Source of the DNA: VRUE01 sp044867925
GTDB taxonomy: Bacteria > Actinomycetota > Thermoleophilia > Solirubrobacterales > 70-9
Reading direction: 5' to 3'
Length of the DNA: 22,823 nt
NCBI GenBank assembly: GCA_044867925.1
Contig: JBIOVV010000026.1
Coordinates: 1-22,823, forward strand
The first letter of the stretch is position 1. The number at the start of each line of letters is the position of its first letter. Below, piece by piece: positions 1 through 6,814 of the stretch. A program made the translations under genes and the position numbers. Below the pieces are notes generated by a model that saw only the letters and a list, made by a program, of their open reading frames with translations, searched no databases and was not told the DNA's origin.

Positions 1-37
1 TTCCCGATTCTCCGCGCATACCGCGGAGAATCGGGAA
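1..37. repeat. Perfect 16-bp inverted repeat with 5-nt loop at the window edge
   Basis: Bases 1-16 are the exact reverse complement of bases 22-37, with loop CATAC at 17-21. No T-tract follows, so a terminator is not indicated. A GGGGAGG and a GTG codon follow within 20 bp. It could be a translation-leader hairpin, part of the coding frame, or a fold-back artefact at a contig end. Confidence 0.6.
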
Positions 38-1043
38 CTCACCGGGGAGGTGGCAGGTGGCTTGGGGCGTGGTGGCGGTGGCGTTCGTCGCCGGGGCCGC
101 CTACTCGAGCTGGTTGGCGCTGCGGGATGCGCCGGTGGGGCCGCCGGGGCACGGGTCGGAGCTGCAGGCCTTCATGCCGATCTTGAGCGGGGAACCGGTG
201 CTCTATGCGGGCCAGGACCGCTACGCCGCTCACGAGCTGATGGGAGCCGACACGCACGTGCCGCTGGTCGAGTTCCCCGACGCCGACGTCTCCCCCAGCC
301 CGGAAAAGCCTTTCGACACCGGCGATGCCTACAGCCCGATCGACTTCGACTCCTTCTCGCACGGCACCCTGGACCGCTTCCCCTACGTGATCACCGGCCA
401 CGCGGCCTGGAACAGCGAAGCGCCCTCGGGCTTCAGGCGGGTCGCCGCCACCCCGTCCTACATCCTCTGGAAGCGCACCGGCACCCCGCCCGAGGACCGC
501 CACGTGCTGCTCGAGGGCACCGAACCGGCGGCGTACGCCGACTGCGACGCACCGGAGATCCGCATCCTCACCGCCAACCCCGGCCGCGCCTCGCTCTTTC
601 CGGATGCCGTGATCGGCAGCAAAGCCCGCTGGAGCCCGGGCGGTGGCCTGCAGCCCGGCGAGCGCACAGCGCAGAGCCTGCGGCTGGGGCCCGGCCGCTG
701 GCGGCTCTCGATCCAGTACTTCTCCCCCTTCGACCTGACCCTCTCGGCGCCCGGGTTCCGCCAATCGCTGCCGGCGGCGCTCGACGGGCAGCGGCCCAAC
801 ACGATCAGCCTCGCCAACGAGGGCCAGTTCTGGCCCGCGGGAGAGATCCGCGGCACCGGCAAGTCGATCCGCTTCACGATCGCCGCCGCGGAGCCAAGCA
901 CCCTGCAGCGCCTCAGCGGCTACGCCGGCAAAGCCAACCTCGGCCTGCTGGTCGCAACGCCGGCCGCACCGCACCGAATCGTGCCGCTCAGACAGGCATG
1001 CGATGCCTGGATCGACTGGTACGAGTCGGCCGAAGTGCCCTAG
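3..1043 (+). CDS. C-terminal part of a membrane-anchored protein of unknown function (5' partial)
   Basis: The reading frame is open from base 3 to a TAG at 1041-1043, so the gene probably begins outside the window. A GTG at 57 preceded by GGGGAGG with a 6-nt gap is the alternative start and would give 328 residues. Just after that GTG lies one hydrophobic stretch (about 18 residues, WGVVAVAFVAGAAYSSWLAL). It is followed by a soluble region of about 300 residues rich in Pro, Asp and aromatic residues, so the soluble part is presumably outside the membrane. From memory, the sequence resembles the extracytoplasmic C-terminal domain that follows the last helix of multi-pass membrane proteins in Thermoleophilia; no catalytic motif is recognised. 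The stop overlaps the convergent desaturase stop in the tetranucleotide CTAG (1040-1043), leaving no room for a terminator. Coding is confident; function is unknown. Confidence 0.7.
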   Translation, partial: PDSPRIPRRIGNSPGRWQVAWGVVAVAFVAGAAYSSWLALRDAPVGPPGHGSELQAFMPILSGEPVLYAGQDRYAAHELMGADTHVPLVEFPDADVSPSPEKPFDTGDAYSPIDFDSFSHGTLDRFPYVITGHAAWNSEAPSGFRRVAATPSYILWKRTGTPPEDRHVLLEGTEPAAYADCDAPEIRILTANPGRASLFPDAVIGSKARWSPGGGLQPGERTAQSLRLGPGRWRLSIQYFSPFDLTLSAPGFRQSLPAALDGQRPNTISLANEGQFWPAGEIRGTGKSIRFTIAAAEPSTLQRLSGYAGKANLGLLVATPAAPHRIVPLRQACDAWIDWYESAEVP

Positions 1044-1969
1044 GAGGCGGCCTTGGCCGCCATGCGCTCGGGAGTTACCCGGACGACGTCCCAGACCAGG
1101 CCGACCTTCTCGAGCGAGTCGATCACCACGGCCGAGAAATCGAACTGCCAGCGTCCGAGGCCGTGGGTGGCGGAGGTGGGGAAGGCGTGATGGTTGTTGT
1201 GCCAGGCCTCACCGAAGGTCGGGATCGCGATCAGCGCCAGGTTGCGCGACTCGTCCGTCGTCTCGAAATCGCGATTGCCGAAGACGTGGCAGAGCGAGTT
1301 GATGCTGTAGGTGAAGTGGTGCAGGACGAAGACACGGACCAGGCCGCCCCAGAGCAGGCCGGTGACGCCGGCGAAGAGGGTGCCGCCGATGATCCAGCCC
1401 AGCGCGAAGGGAAGCATGAGGCCGCCGATCGCCCAGACCAGGAAGGTGCGGTCGACCCAGTTGATCGTCGGGTCCTTGATCAGGTCCGGCGCGAAGCGCT
1501 CCTTGTTGCCGCGCTGGGTGTGGATGAAGAGCCAGCCCATGTGGGCGTGGAAGAGGCCGCGCATCGCGCCCGACCAGCCGTGGCCGTGGTCGACGTGGGG
1601 GCTGTGCGGGTCCCCCTCTTCGTCGGAGAAGGCGTGGTGCTTGCGGTGGTCGGCGACCCAGGAGATCACCGGGCCCTCGATCGCCGCCGAGCCGAGGATC
1701 GCCAGCAGGCCGTGCAGCCACTTCTTCGCCTTGAAGCTGCGGTGGGTGAGGTGGCGGTGAAAGCCGACCGTGATCCCAAGTCCGGTGAACAGGTACATGC
1801 CGAGGAAGAGGAAGACGTCGCTCCAGTGCAGGGCACTGCCCCAAACCTGCCAGCCCGCCAGCCCGAGCGCCACGAAGGGGACCAGGGTGACCAAGCCGGT
1901 GATGATGCGATCGCGCGTCTCGTTGGCGACGGGCTGGATATCTGAGGGGAGGACTCCGCTTGCCGACAT
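1040..1969 (-). CDS. Membrane fatty-acid desaturase (acyl-CoA/acyl-lipid delta-9 type)
   Basis: This 309-residue protein is a di-iron membrane fatty-acid desaturase that inserts a cis double bond into saturated acyl chains using O2 and an electron donor. All three histidine boxes are present: HRHLTH (71-76), HRKHH (108-112) and HNNHH (257-261). A further conserved stretch with HHFTYSINSLCHVFG lies around 217-231. Hydrophobic pairs near 23-70, 83-103 and 175-215 fit four membrane helices with the boxes on the cytoplasmic face. There is no fused cytochrome b5 domain, as is usual for bacterial members. The ATG at 1967-1969 has no Shine-Dalgarno but sits 8 nt after TATGAT, so the mRNA is probably leaderless. 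The gene diverges from cfa across 82 bp. Family assignment is secure; acyl-CoA versus acyl-lipid substrate and exact regiospecificity cannot be read from sequence. Confidence 0.93.
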   Translation of the reverse strand: MSASGVLPSDIQPVANETRDRIITGLVTLVPFVALGLAGWQVWGSALHWSDVFLFLGMYLFTGLGITVGFHRHLTHRSFKAKKWLHGLLAILGSAAIEGPVISWVADHRKHHAFSDEEGDPHSPHVDHGHGWSGAMRGLFHAHMGWLFIHTQRGNKERFAPDLIKDPTINWVDRTFLVWAIGGLMLPFALGWIIGGTLFAGVTGLLWGGLVRVFVLHHFTYSINSLCHVFGNRDFETTDESRNLALIAIPTFGEAWHNNHHAFPTSATHGLGRWQFDFSAVVIDSLEKVGLVWDVVRVTPERMAAKAAS

Positions 1970-1977
1970 GCGGGGCG

Positions 1978-1983
1978 ATCATA
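1978..1983 (-). promoter_or_regulatory. Probable -10 element of the desaturase (TATGAT)
   Basis: TATGAT on the minus strand lies 8 nt before the desaturase ATG. No clear -35 was found. The spacing would start transcription at or next to the start codon, giving a leaderless mRNA. Confidence 0.5.
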
Positions 1984-2005
1984 CGGTCTGCGACCCGGGG
2001 AAAGG

Positions 2006-2011
2006 TAAAGT
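2006..2011 (+). promoter_or_regulatory. cfa: Possible -10 element of cfa (TAAAGT)
   Basis: TAAAGT fits TANNNT and would give a leader of roughly 35 nt that contains the cfa Shine-Dalgarno. No convincing -35 is seen, so this is weak. It faces away from the desaturase -10 at 1978-1983. Confidence 0.3.
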
Positions 2012-2038
2012 CGCGCCCGCCTCGACAACCTTCTGCCG

Positions 2039-2045
2039 AAAGGAG
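2039..2045 (+). promoter_or_regulatory. cfa: Ribosome binding site that fixes the cfa start
   Basis: AAAGGAG is followed by a 6-nt gap to GTG at 2052. It selects this GTG over far-upstream in-frame starts (for example 1770) that lie inside the desaturase coding region. Confidence 0.75.
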
Positions 2046-2051
2046 CCGCCG

Positions 2052-3257
2052 GTGGCATTCGCCAGCACCGCCCCACTGCGCCGTGAGATCGAGGCGCGCG
2101 TTCCCAACCGACCCTTCGCGGTCGAGTTCTGGGACGGGACGAAGCTTCCCTCGACCGAGGGCGCGGGACCGACCTTCTACGTGCGCTCACCACGCGCCGC
2201 CGCCCACCTGCTGCGCGCACCGGGACAGCTCGGCCTTGGCCGCGCCTACGTCAGCGGCGAGATCGAGGTCGACGACATGGACGCGGTGATCGAGCTGCTC
2301 GACGGCTGGGACCCACCCAGCCTGACAGGCGCCGACAAGCGCGCACTGCTGCTGGGCGCGGCGCGGGCCGCGGGGTTGACGAAGCCGCCGCCGCGGCCGC
2401 AAGCCGAGCTGCGCCCCAGCGGCAAGCGCCACAGCAAGGAGCGCGACGCCCGCGCCGTGCGCCACCACTACGACGTCTCCAATGATTTCTTCGAGCTCTT
2501 CCTCGGCGAGACGATGGTCTACAGCTGCGCGATCTTCTCGCGCGGCGCGACGACCCTGAAGCAGGCACAGGAAGAGAAGCTGGAGACGGTCGCCCGCAAG
2601 CTCGCGCTCAAGGAGGGCGAGCGGGTGCTCGACGTCGGCTGCGGCTGGGGCGGCTTCCCGCTCTGGGCGGCGACCAAGCACGGGGCGAGCGTGGTCGGCA
2701 TCACCCTCTCTGCCCCGCAGGCGGAGAAGGCGCGGCAGCGGGCCGAGGAGGCCGGCGTCGCCGACCGGGTCGAGATCCGCGTCATGGACTACCGCGACCT
2801 CGCCGGCGAGCGCTTCGACGCGATCGCCAGCATCGGCATGGTCGAGCACGTCGGCGCCTCCCAGATCGACGTCTACGCCCAGACCCTCGCCGGCCTGCTC
2901 GAGCCGGGCGGGCGGCTGCTCAACCACGGCATCACCCGTTTGCGCCACACCGACGCCGAGGCGGGCGCCTTCTCGGAGCGCTACGTCTTCCCCGATGCCG
3001 CCCCCCTCCACCTCTCGCGCAACCTGATGGCGCTCGAACGGGCCGGCTTCGTCACCCACCACGTCGAGGACTTCGCGCTCGACTACGCCGAGACCCTGCG
3101 CCACTGGGCCCAGAACCTCGACGACAACCTCGACCAGGCGATCCGCCTCGCCGGACCTGAACGGGTCCGCGTCTGGCGGCTCTACCTGCGTGCCGCGCGC
3201 AACGGCTTCCTCTCCGGCTTCACCTCGATCTACCAGGCGCGCTGCAGCCTGACTTAA
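2052..3257 (+). CDS. cfa: Cyclopropane-fatty-acyl-phospholipid synthase family methyltransferase
   Basis: This 401-residue cytoplasmic enzyme of the CFA synthase family transfers a methylene or methyl group from S-adenosylmethionine to the double bond of membrane phospholipid acyl chains. The N-terminal 120 residues form the lipid-facing domain. HHYDVSNDFFELFLG (138-152) is the family signature. DVGCGWGG (194-201) is the SAM-binding loop. MVEHVG (263-268), HGITR (292-296) and the C-terminal YAETLRHWAQN block (about 345-355) match conserved active-site regions of the family. The GTG start is chosen from AAAGGAG 6 nt upstream; the frame runs further upstream but only antisense to the desaturase. 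It is divergent from the desaturase that would supply its unsaturated substrate. Mycolic-acid-type or 10-methyl-branching activity is an alternative within the same fold. Confidence 0.9.
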   Translation: MAFASTAPLRREIEARVPNRPFAVEFWDGTKLPSTEGAGPTFYVRSPRAAAHLLRAPGQLGLGRAYVSGEIEVDDMDAVIELLDGWDPPSLTGADKRALLLGAARAAGLTKPPPRPQAELRPSGKRHSKERDARAVRHHYDVSNDFFELFLGETMVYSCAIFSRGATTLKQAQEEKLETVARKLALKEGERVLDVGCGWGGFPLWAATKHGASVVGITLSAPQAEKARQRAEEAGVADRVEIRVMDYRDLAGERFDAIASIGMVEHVGASQIDVYAQTLAGLLEPGGRLLNHGITRLRHTDAEAGAFSERYVFPDAAPLHLSRNLMALERAGFVTHHVEDFALDYAETLRHWAQNLDDNLDQAIRLAGPERVRVWRLYLRAARNGFLSGFTSIYQARCSLT

Positions 3258-3267
3258 CCGAAGCTGC

Positions 3268-3299
3268 GCCCCGTCCCGCCATAAACGGGCTAGTTTTTC
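3268..3299 (+). terminator. Weak terminator candidate after cfa
   Basis: CCCGT (3270-3274) pairs with ACGGG (3285-3289) and is followed by CTAGTTTTT. The stem is only 5 bp, so this is a weak call. The same T-rich stretch also supplies the probable -10 of the next gene. Confidence 0.25.
3291..3296 (+). promoter_or_regulatory. Probable -10 element of the winged-helix regulator (TAGTTT)
   Basis: TAGTTT ends 7 nt before the GTG at 3304, and no Shine-Dalgarno precedes that GTG. This fits a leaderless mRNA. Confidence 0.4.
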
Positions 3300-3303
3300 T
3301 CGG

Positions 3304-3585
3304 GTGGTGTCGCAATCCTGGGTCGATGTCGTCGCCGAGCCGGTGCGCTTGCAGATCCTCCGCTCCCTGACCGAGGTCCCTGAGGCAACGGCTTCCGAGC
3401 TCGCCGAACGCAGCCCCGCCAGCTACCAGACGCTGCGCCGCCACCTCGAGGCACTCGAGGCATCAGGCGTGGTCCGCGCCCGTCCCGGGATCAGCGACGG
3501 CGAGACCACCGGCCGGCCGCCGACCCGCTTCAGCCTCGCGCCGGCGGTGCGCGAGAGCGTCAGCTCGGTGCTCGACGCCGGCTAG
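3304..3585 (+). CDS. Small winged-helix (ArsR-like) transcriptional regulator
   Basis: This 93-residue protein is almost entirely one winged helix-turn-helix domain. The pattern runs from the opening VVAEPVRLQILRSL through SELAERS (about 32-38) and the recognition segment SYQTLRRHLEALEASGVV (about 40-57) to a wing with GRPPTRFSL (about 71-79). It resembles ArsR/SmtB or HTH_20 regulators, but no cysteine or histidine metal site is present, so metal sensing is unlikely. The start is GTG GTG at 3304/3307 without a Shine-Dalgarno; a TAGTTT box lies 7 nt upstream. Its last 26 bp overlap the convergent end of the MMPL gene, so the two transcripts are antisense at their 3' ends. Targets are unknown; the lipid genes and the MMPL operon are the obvious local candidates. 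Confidence 0.8.
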   Translation: MVSQSWVDVVAEPVRLQILRSLTEVPEATASELAERSPASYQTLRRHLEALEASGVVRARPGISDGETTGRPPTRFSLAPAVRESVSSVLDAG

Positions 3586-6500
3586 GCCCTCCCAGCCAGC
3601 GCGGCATCCACCAGCAGCGATCGCCGAGCCAGAGCATCAGCGCCGGGACGACGACGAGCCGGACGATGAAGGCATCGATGAACACGGCGATCGTCTGGGC
3701 GATGCCGAAATTCCGGATCGTGGTGAACTCCGAGACGGAGAAGGCAAGGAAGACGGTCATCATGATGATCGCCGCCCCGGTGACGACGTGGGCCGTGCGG
3801 TCGAGGCCGCCGGCCACCGCGGCGCTGGTCGAGCCCGTGCGCTCATATTCCTCTCGGATCCGGGCGAAGATGAACACCTCGTAGTCGATCGCGAGAGCGA
3901 AGATGACGATGATGATCACGGGGATCATCGTCGCGTCGACGTACCCCGGTCCGCCAAGCAAAGAGTCGTTGAAGAGCAGCGAGAGGATGCCGAAGCTGGC
4001 GCTGACGGTGATCAGGTTGATCACCACGGTGAGGATCGGAAGCACGAGCGAGCGCAGCAGCGGGATCAGGATGATCAGGCTGATCAGCGAGAGGGCGAGA
4101 CGCACGAACGGCGCCTGCTCGCGGAACTCGTCGTTGACCGCCATCGTCGCCGGGCCGATGCCGCCGAGGACTGCCTCGGTGCCGGTCTTGCGGGAGAGCT
4201 CGGCGGCTTCGGCTTCGAGGTCCTCGGCCAGCGCGCGGGCTCGATCGCTGCCCGGTTCGTCGCGTGGAATCACGAGCATGCGCGCGTTGGTGCCGCCGTG
4301 GTCGATGTTGATCAGGGCGCCGAGCTGCCGCCGCCGCTCGGACCGGCTTCCGTCGAGGGCGGCGAGAACGAAATAGCTGGAGCGGAAGAGGCCGGGGGAC
4401 CGTTGCAGCCGACCGCCGCTGCCGGCGCCGCGTTCGCTCCCGAGGCCGTGGTTGATGCGGTACAGCGCCAGCGGCAGCTCCTCCGAGCGGGCAGCGCCTT
4501 CGCGAAGGCCGCCGGCCAGACGGCTGCTGCCGCCGGCAAGCGTGCCGAGCCCGCTGGTGAGGTGCTCGGCCCCGCTGCTCAGCCGCTGCAGGGCCGGGGA
4601 GAGCTGCTGACCACCGTCGGCGAGCGCGGCGATCCCTTCCGAGACCTGCCGGCCGCCCGCCGCGAGTCGTCGCAACCCGCGGTCGAGCTTCTGCGAGGCC
4701 CGGGTCAGCTTGCCGATTCCCTCGCCGGCCTGCTGCCCCTGTCGTTCCAGCCTGTCCGCCAGGTAGATGCCCACGCCGAACTGCCCATCCGCCCTTTCCA
4801 CACCGGCCTTGACCCCCTGGCCGACCGGTTCTCCGGTTCCGGGGTCGGTGCCGGTGAGGCGACGACTCGCTTCTTCGACCGCGGCGAGCGCGGCGGCGTA
4901 TTCGGGGTCCCCGCGTCCAGTCGTCATCTGCTGCAGCGCCCGTCGCGCCGCGGCAAGCTGTTCTTCGCTCGCCAGAAGGGGCGGCTGCACTTCGCCGAGG
5001 CGATCTTCCCCCGAGTGCATCGCGTTGCGAAAGAGTCGCGCGCTGCCCTCGATTTCAGCCGTCTTTTCCTCGGCACCGGCCAGCCCGTGAGCTAGCTTGC
5101 CGGCGCCGTTGCTCGCGTTGTCCGCACCGCGAGCAACTTCGCCGCTGCCCTCGTCAGCCTCACCAAGGCCTTTGGTCAAGTCGTCTGAGCCGGCGCTCGT
5201 CCGGCGCAAGCCGCTCGCCAAGGCGCCGGCGCCATCGCCGGCCGCATCGACCCCGGCGGCAACGGATTCCGAGCCCTCGGCGGCGCTGTGCAAGCCGGCG
5301 CTGTTGCGGGCGGCGCCACGGCCGACCCGGGCAATGCCCGATTCGAGCTTGTCCAAGCCGCGTTCCTGCTGCTCCAGTTCCCCGCCCACCCCTCGCAGCT
5401 TTTTGGCGGCACGCGCGACCGGAACGAGCCCGGCCGCGCTTGCCACGCCCGGCTCGGCTTCGACGTGGCGCTGGAGGGCCGCGAGTGCGCGCAATCGCGA
5501 CGGCGAGGTAATCGGGCTGCCCCGCCCGTTGACGACGATTTCCATCGGCGCCACCCAGCCGGGCCCGAGCGCTCGCTCGACCTCTTCCTGCTGGATGCGG
5601 CCCGGGTCCTCCGGGGGCAGGAGACCCGCGGTCGCGACGTCTGAGTCCAGGTTGAAGGCCAGCCCGGAGAGGAGCAGCAGGGCGAAGATGAAGATGAGCG
5701 CAATCCCGGGCTGCTTTCTGAGACGACGACTCCAGCTCAGCGCGGCGCCGCCGGAAGCGCGCCGCATCGGCAGCGCCCAGCGATCCAGGTTCTTGCCGAA
5801 GAGCGTCAGCAGAGCCGGCACGATGCAGAAGGCCGAGAAGACGCTGAGCACGGTCGAGAGGGCGATCCCGAGGGCCACCGAGCGAACGAGCAAACCCGGC
5901 AGCAAGATCGGGACGATCAGCATCGCCAGCAGCAGCGCGCCTCCCGCCGGCAGGACCGAGCGCGACATCGCGCTGAGGGTGGCCTGCATGGCGGTGGGGA
6001 GATCGCTGCCCTGCCGCTCTTCGCGGAATCGCGAGACGACGAGCAGCGAGTAGTCCACCCCGAGCGCCAGCCCCATCATCGCGCTGACGGCCAAGGCGAA
6101 GAGGTCGAGCTCGACGATGCCGGAGAGGAGGACGAGAAGCCCGCGCGAGGCGACCACGACCATGCCGCCGATCAGCAACGGGGTGATCGCGGCCAGCACC
6201 GAGCGAAAGACGAAGAGCAAGACGAAGAGCAGCACCGGCACCGCGATCAGCTCCCCGGTCTTGCTGGCGCTGCGGTTTGCGTTGCGGATCGAGTCGATGA
6301 TCACCGGCAAGCCGGCGACGCTGGCGTCGACCGGTCCGCTCACCGTGGCGTGGATCCGGTGCTGCACCGGCGGCAGCAGGCTGGAGACGTTGTCTCCTTC
6401 CCCGCTCGCCGTGCGCAGGAGCAAGGCGGCGACGCCCGGCCGCGGATTGAGGCCGTCGATCGCGGCTCCGTCGGCCCAGGGCGAGATCACCAGGGTGCGC

Positions 6501-6814
6501 GGAATCGCGCCGAGCCGCTCGGCCAGCCTGCGGCCCTGGCGTTCGACGGCCCCCTGAGGGCCGCGCAGCAGCACGATGATCGGGTAGTCGTTGCCGAACT
6601 CGCGCAGGGAGATCTCATGGGCGCGCTCGACCCCGCTGCCGGCAACCAGCAGGGGGTGGATGGCCAGTTTGTCTTCGGCGTCTCGCCCCTGGAGCGCCAG
6701 GACGGCGACCAGCGCGACCCAGATCGCGACGACCAGGCGCGAGTGCCTGGTCGTCAGCCTGGCGATGCCGGCGGTAAGAGCTGGTCCCGAAAGCCGGCCG
6801 CGACGGGCTCTCAT
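3560..6814 (-). CDS. MMPL/RND-family transporter with long central GxxxLxxG region
   Basis: This 1084-residue inner-membrane exporter belongs to the RND/MMPL family, which typically moves lipids or hydrophobic molecules using the proton gradient. It has the usual two halves: TM1 near 27-41, a first bundle near 189-340 plus a helix at 370-388, and a second bundle near 903-1060. Each half carries the conserved Asp-Tyr motif, LGVDYSLLVVSRFREE (251-266) and FALAIDYEVFIFARIREEY (972-990). Between them, about 480-790, lie two clusters of glycine-spaced repeats such as GLDKLESGI, GAGALASGL, GAGKLAHGL and GSSRLAGGL. These resemble the YhgE/Pip extracellular helical repeats and suggest a long external stalk. 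Its ATG overlaps the upstream gene's stop (ATGA, 6811-6814), so the two are translationally coupled. The substrate is unknown. Confidence 0.9.
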   Translation of the reverse strand: MRARRGRLSGPALTAGIARLTTRHSRLVVAIWVALVAVLALQGRDAEDKLAIHPLLVAGSGVERAHEISLREFGNDYPIIVLLRGPQGAVERQGRRLAERLGAIPRTLVISPWADGAAIDGLNPRPGVAALLLRTASGEGDNVSSLLPPVQHRIHATVSGPVDASVAGLPVIIDSIRNANRSASKTGELIAVPVLLFVLLFVFRSVLAAITPLLIGGMVVVASRGLLVLLSGIVELDLFALAVSAMMGLALGVDYSLLVVSRFREERQGSDLPTAMQATLSAMSRSVLPAGGALLLAMLIVPILLPGLLVRSVALGIALSTVLSVFSAFCIVPALLTLFGKNLDRWALPMRRASGGAALSWSRRLRKQPGIALIFIFALLLLSGLAFNLDSDVATAGLLPPEDPGRIQQEEVERALGPGWVAPMEIVVNGRGSPITSPSRLRALAALQRHVEAEPGVASAAGLVPVARAAKKLRGVGGELEQQERGLDKLESGIARVGRGAARNSAGLHSAAEGSESVAAGVDAAGDGAGALASGLRRTSAGSDDLTKGLGEADEGSGEVARGADNASNGAGKLAHGLAGAEEKTAEIEGSARLFRNAMHSGEDRLGEVQPPLLASEEQLAAARRALQQMTTGRGDPEYAAALAAVEEASRRLTGTDPGTGEPVGQGVKAGVERADGQFGVGIYLADRLERQGQQAGEGIGKLTRASQKLDRGLRRLAAGGRQVSEGIAALADGGQQLSPALQRLSSGAEHLTSGLGTLAGGSSRLAGGLREGAARSEELPLALYRINHGLGSERGAGSGGRLQRSPGLFRSSYFVLAALDGSRSERRRQLGALINIDHGGTNARMLVIPRDEPGSDRARALAEDLEAEAAELSRKTGTEAVLGGIGPATMAVNDEFREQAPFVRLALSLISLIILIPLLRSLVLPILTVVINLITVSASFGILSLLFNDSLLGGPGYVDATMIPVIIIVIFALAIDYEVFIFARIREEYERTGSTSAAVAGGLDRTAHVVTGAAIIMMTVFLAFSVSEFTTIRNFGIAQTIAVFIDAFIVRLVVVPALMLWLGDRCWWMPRWLGGPSRRRAPS

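Noticed and set aside
50..1945. 631-codon plus-strand ORF over the first two genes
   Set aside because: It is a GC-rich shadow frame: Arg/Ala/Gly-rich, no domain, and it overlaps two genes with clear coding character, one antisense. The same applies to the long antisense frames over tkt (15600-17594), cydA (11760-13691) and the MMPL gene (3788-5095).
1770..2051. Longer CFA synthase starting at 1770
   Set aside because: The added part is antisense to the desaturase, and a clear Shine-Dalgarno precedes GTG at 2052.
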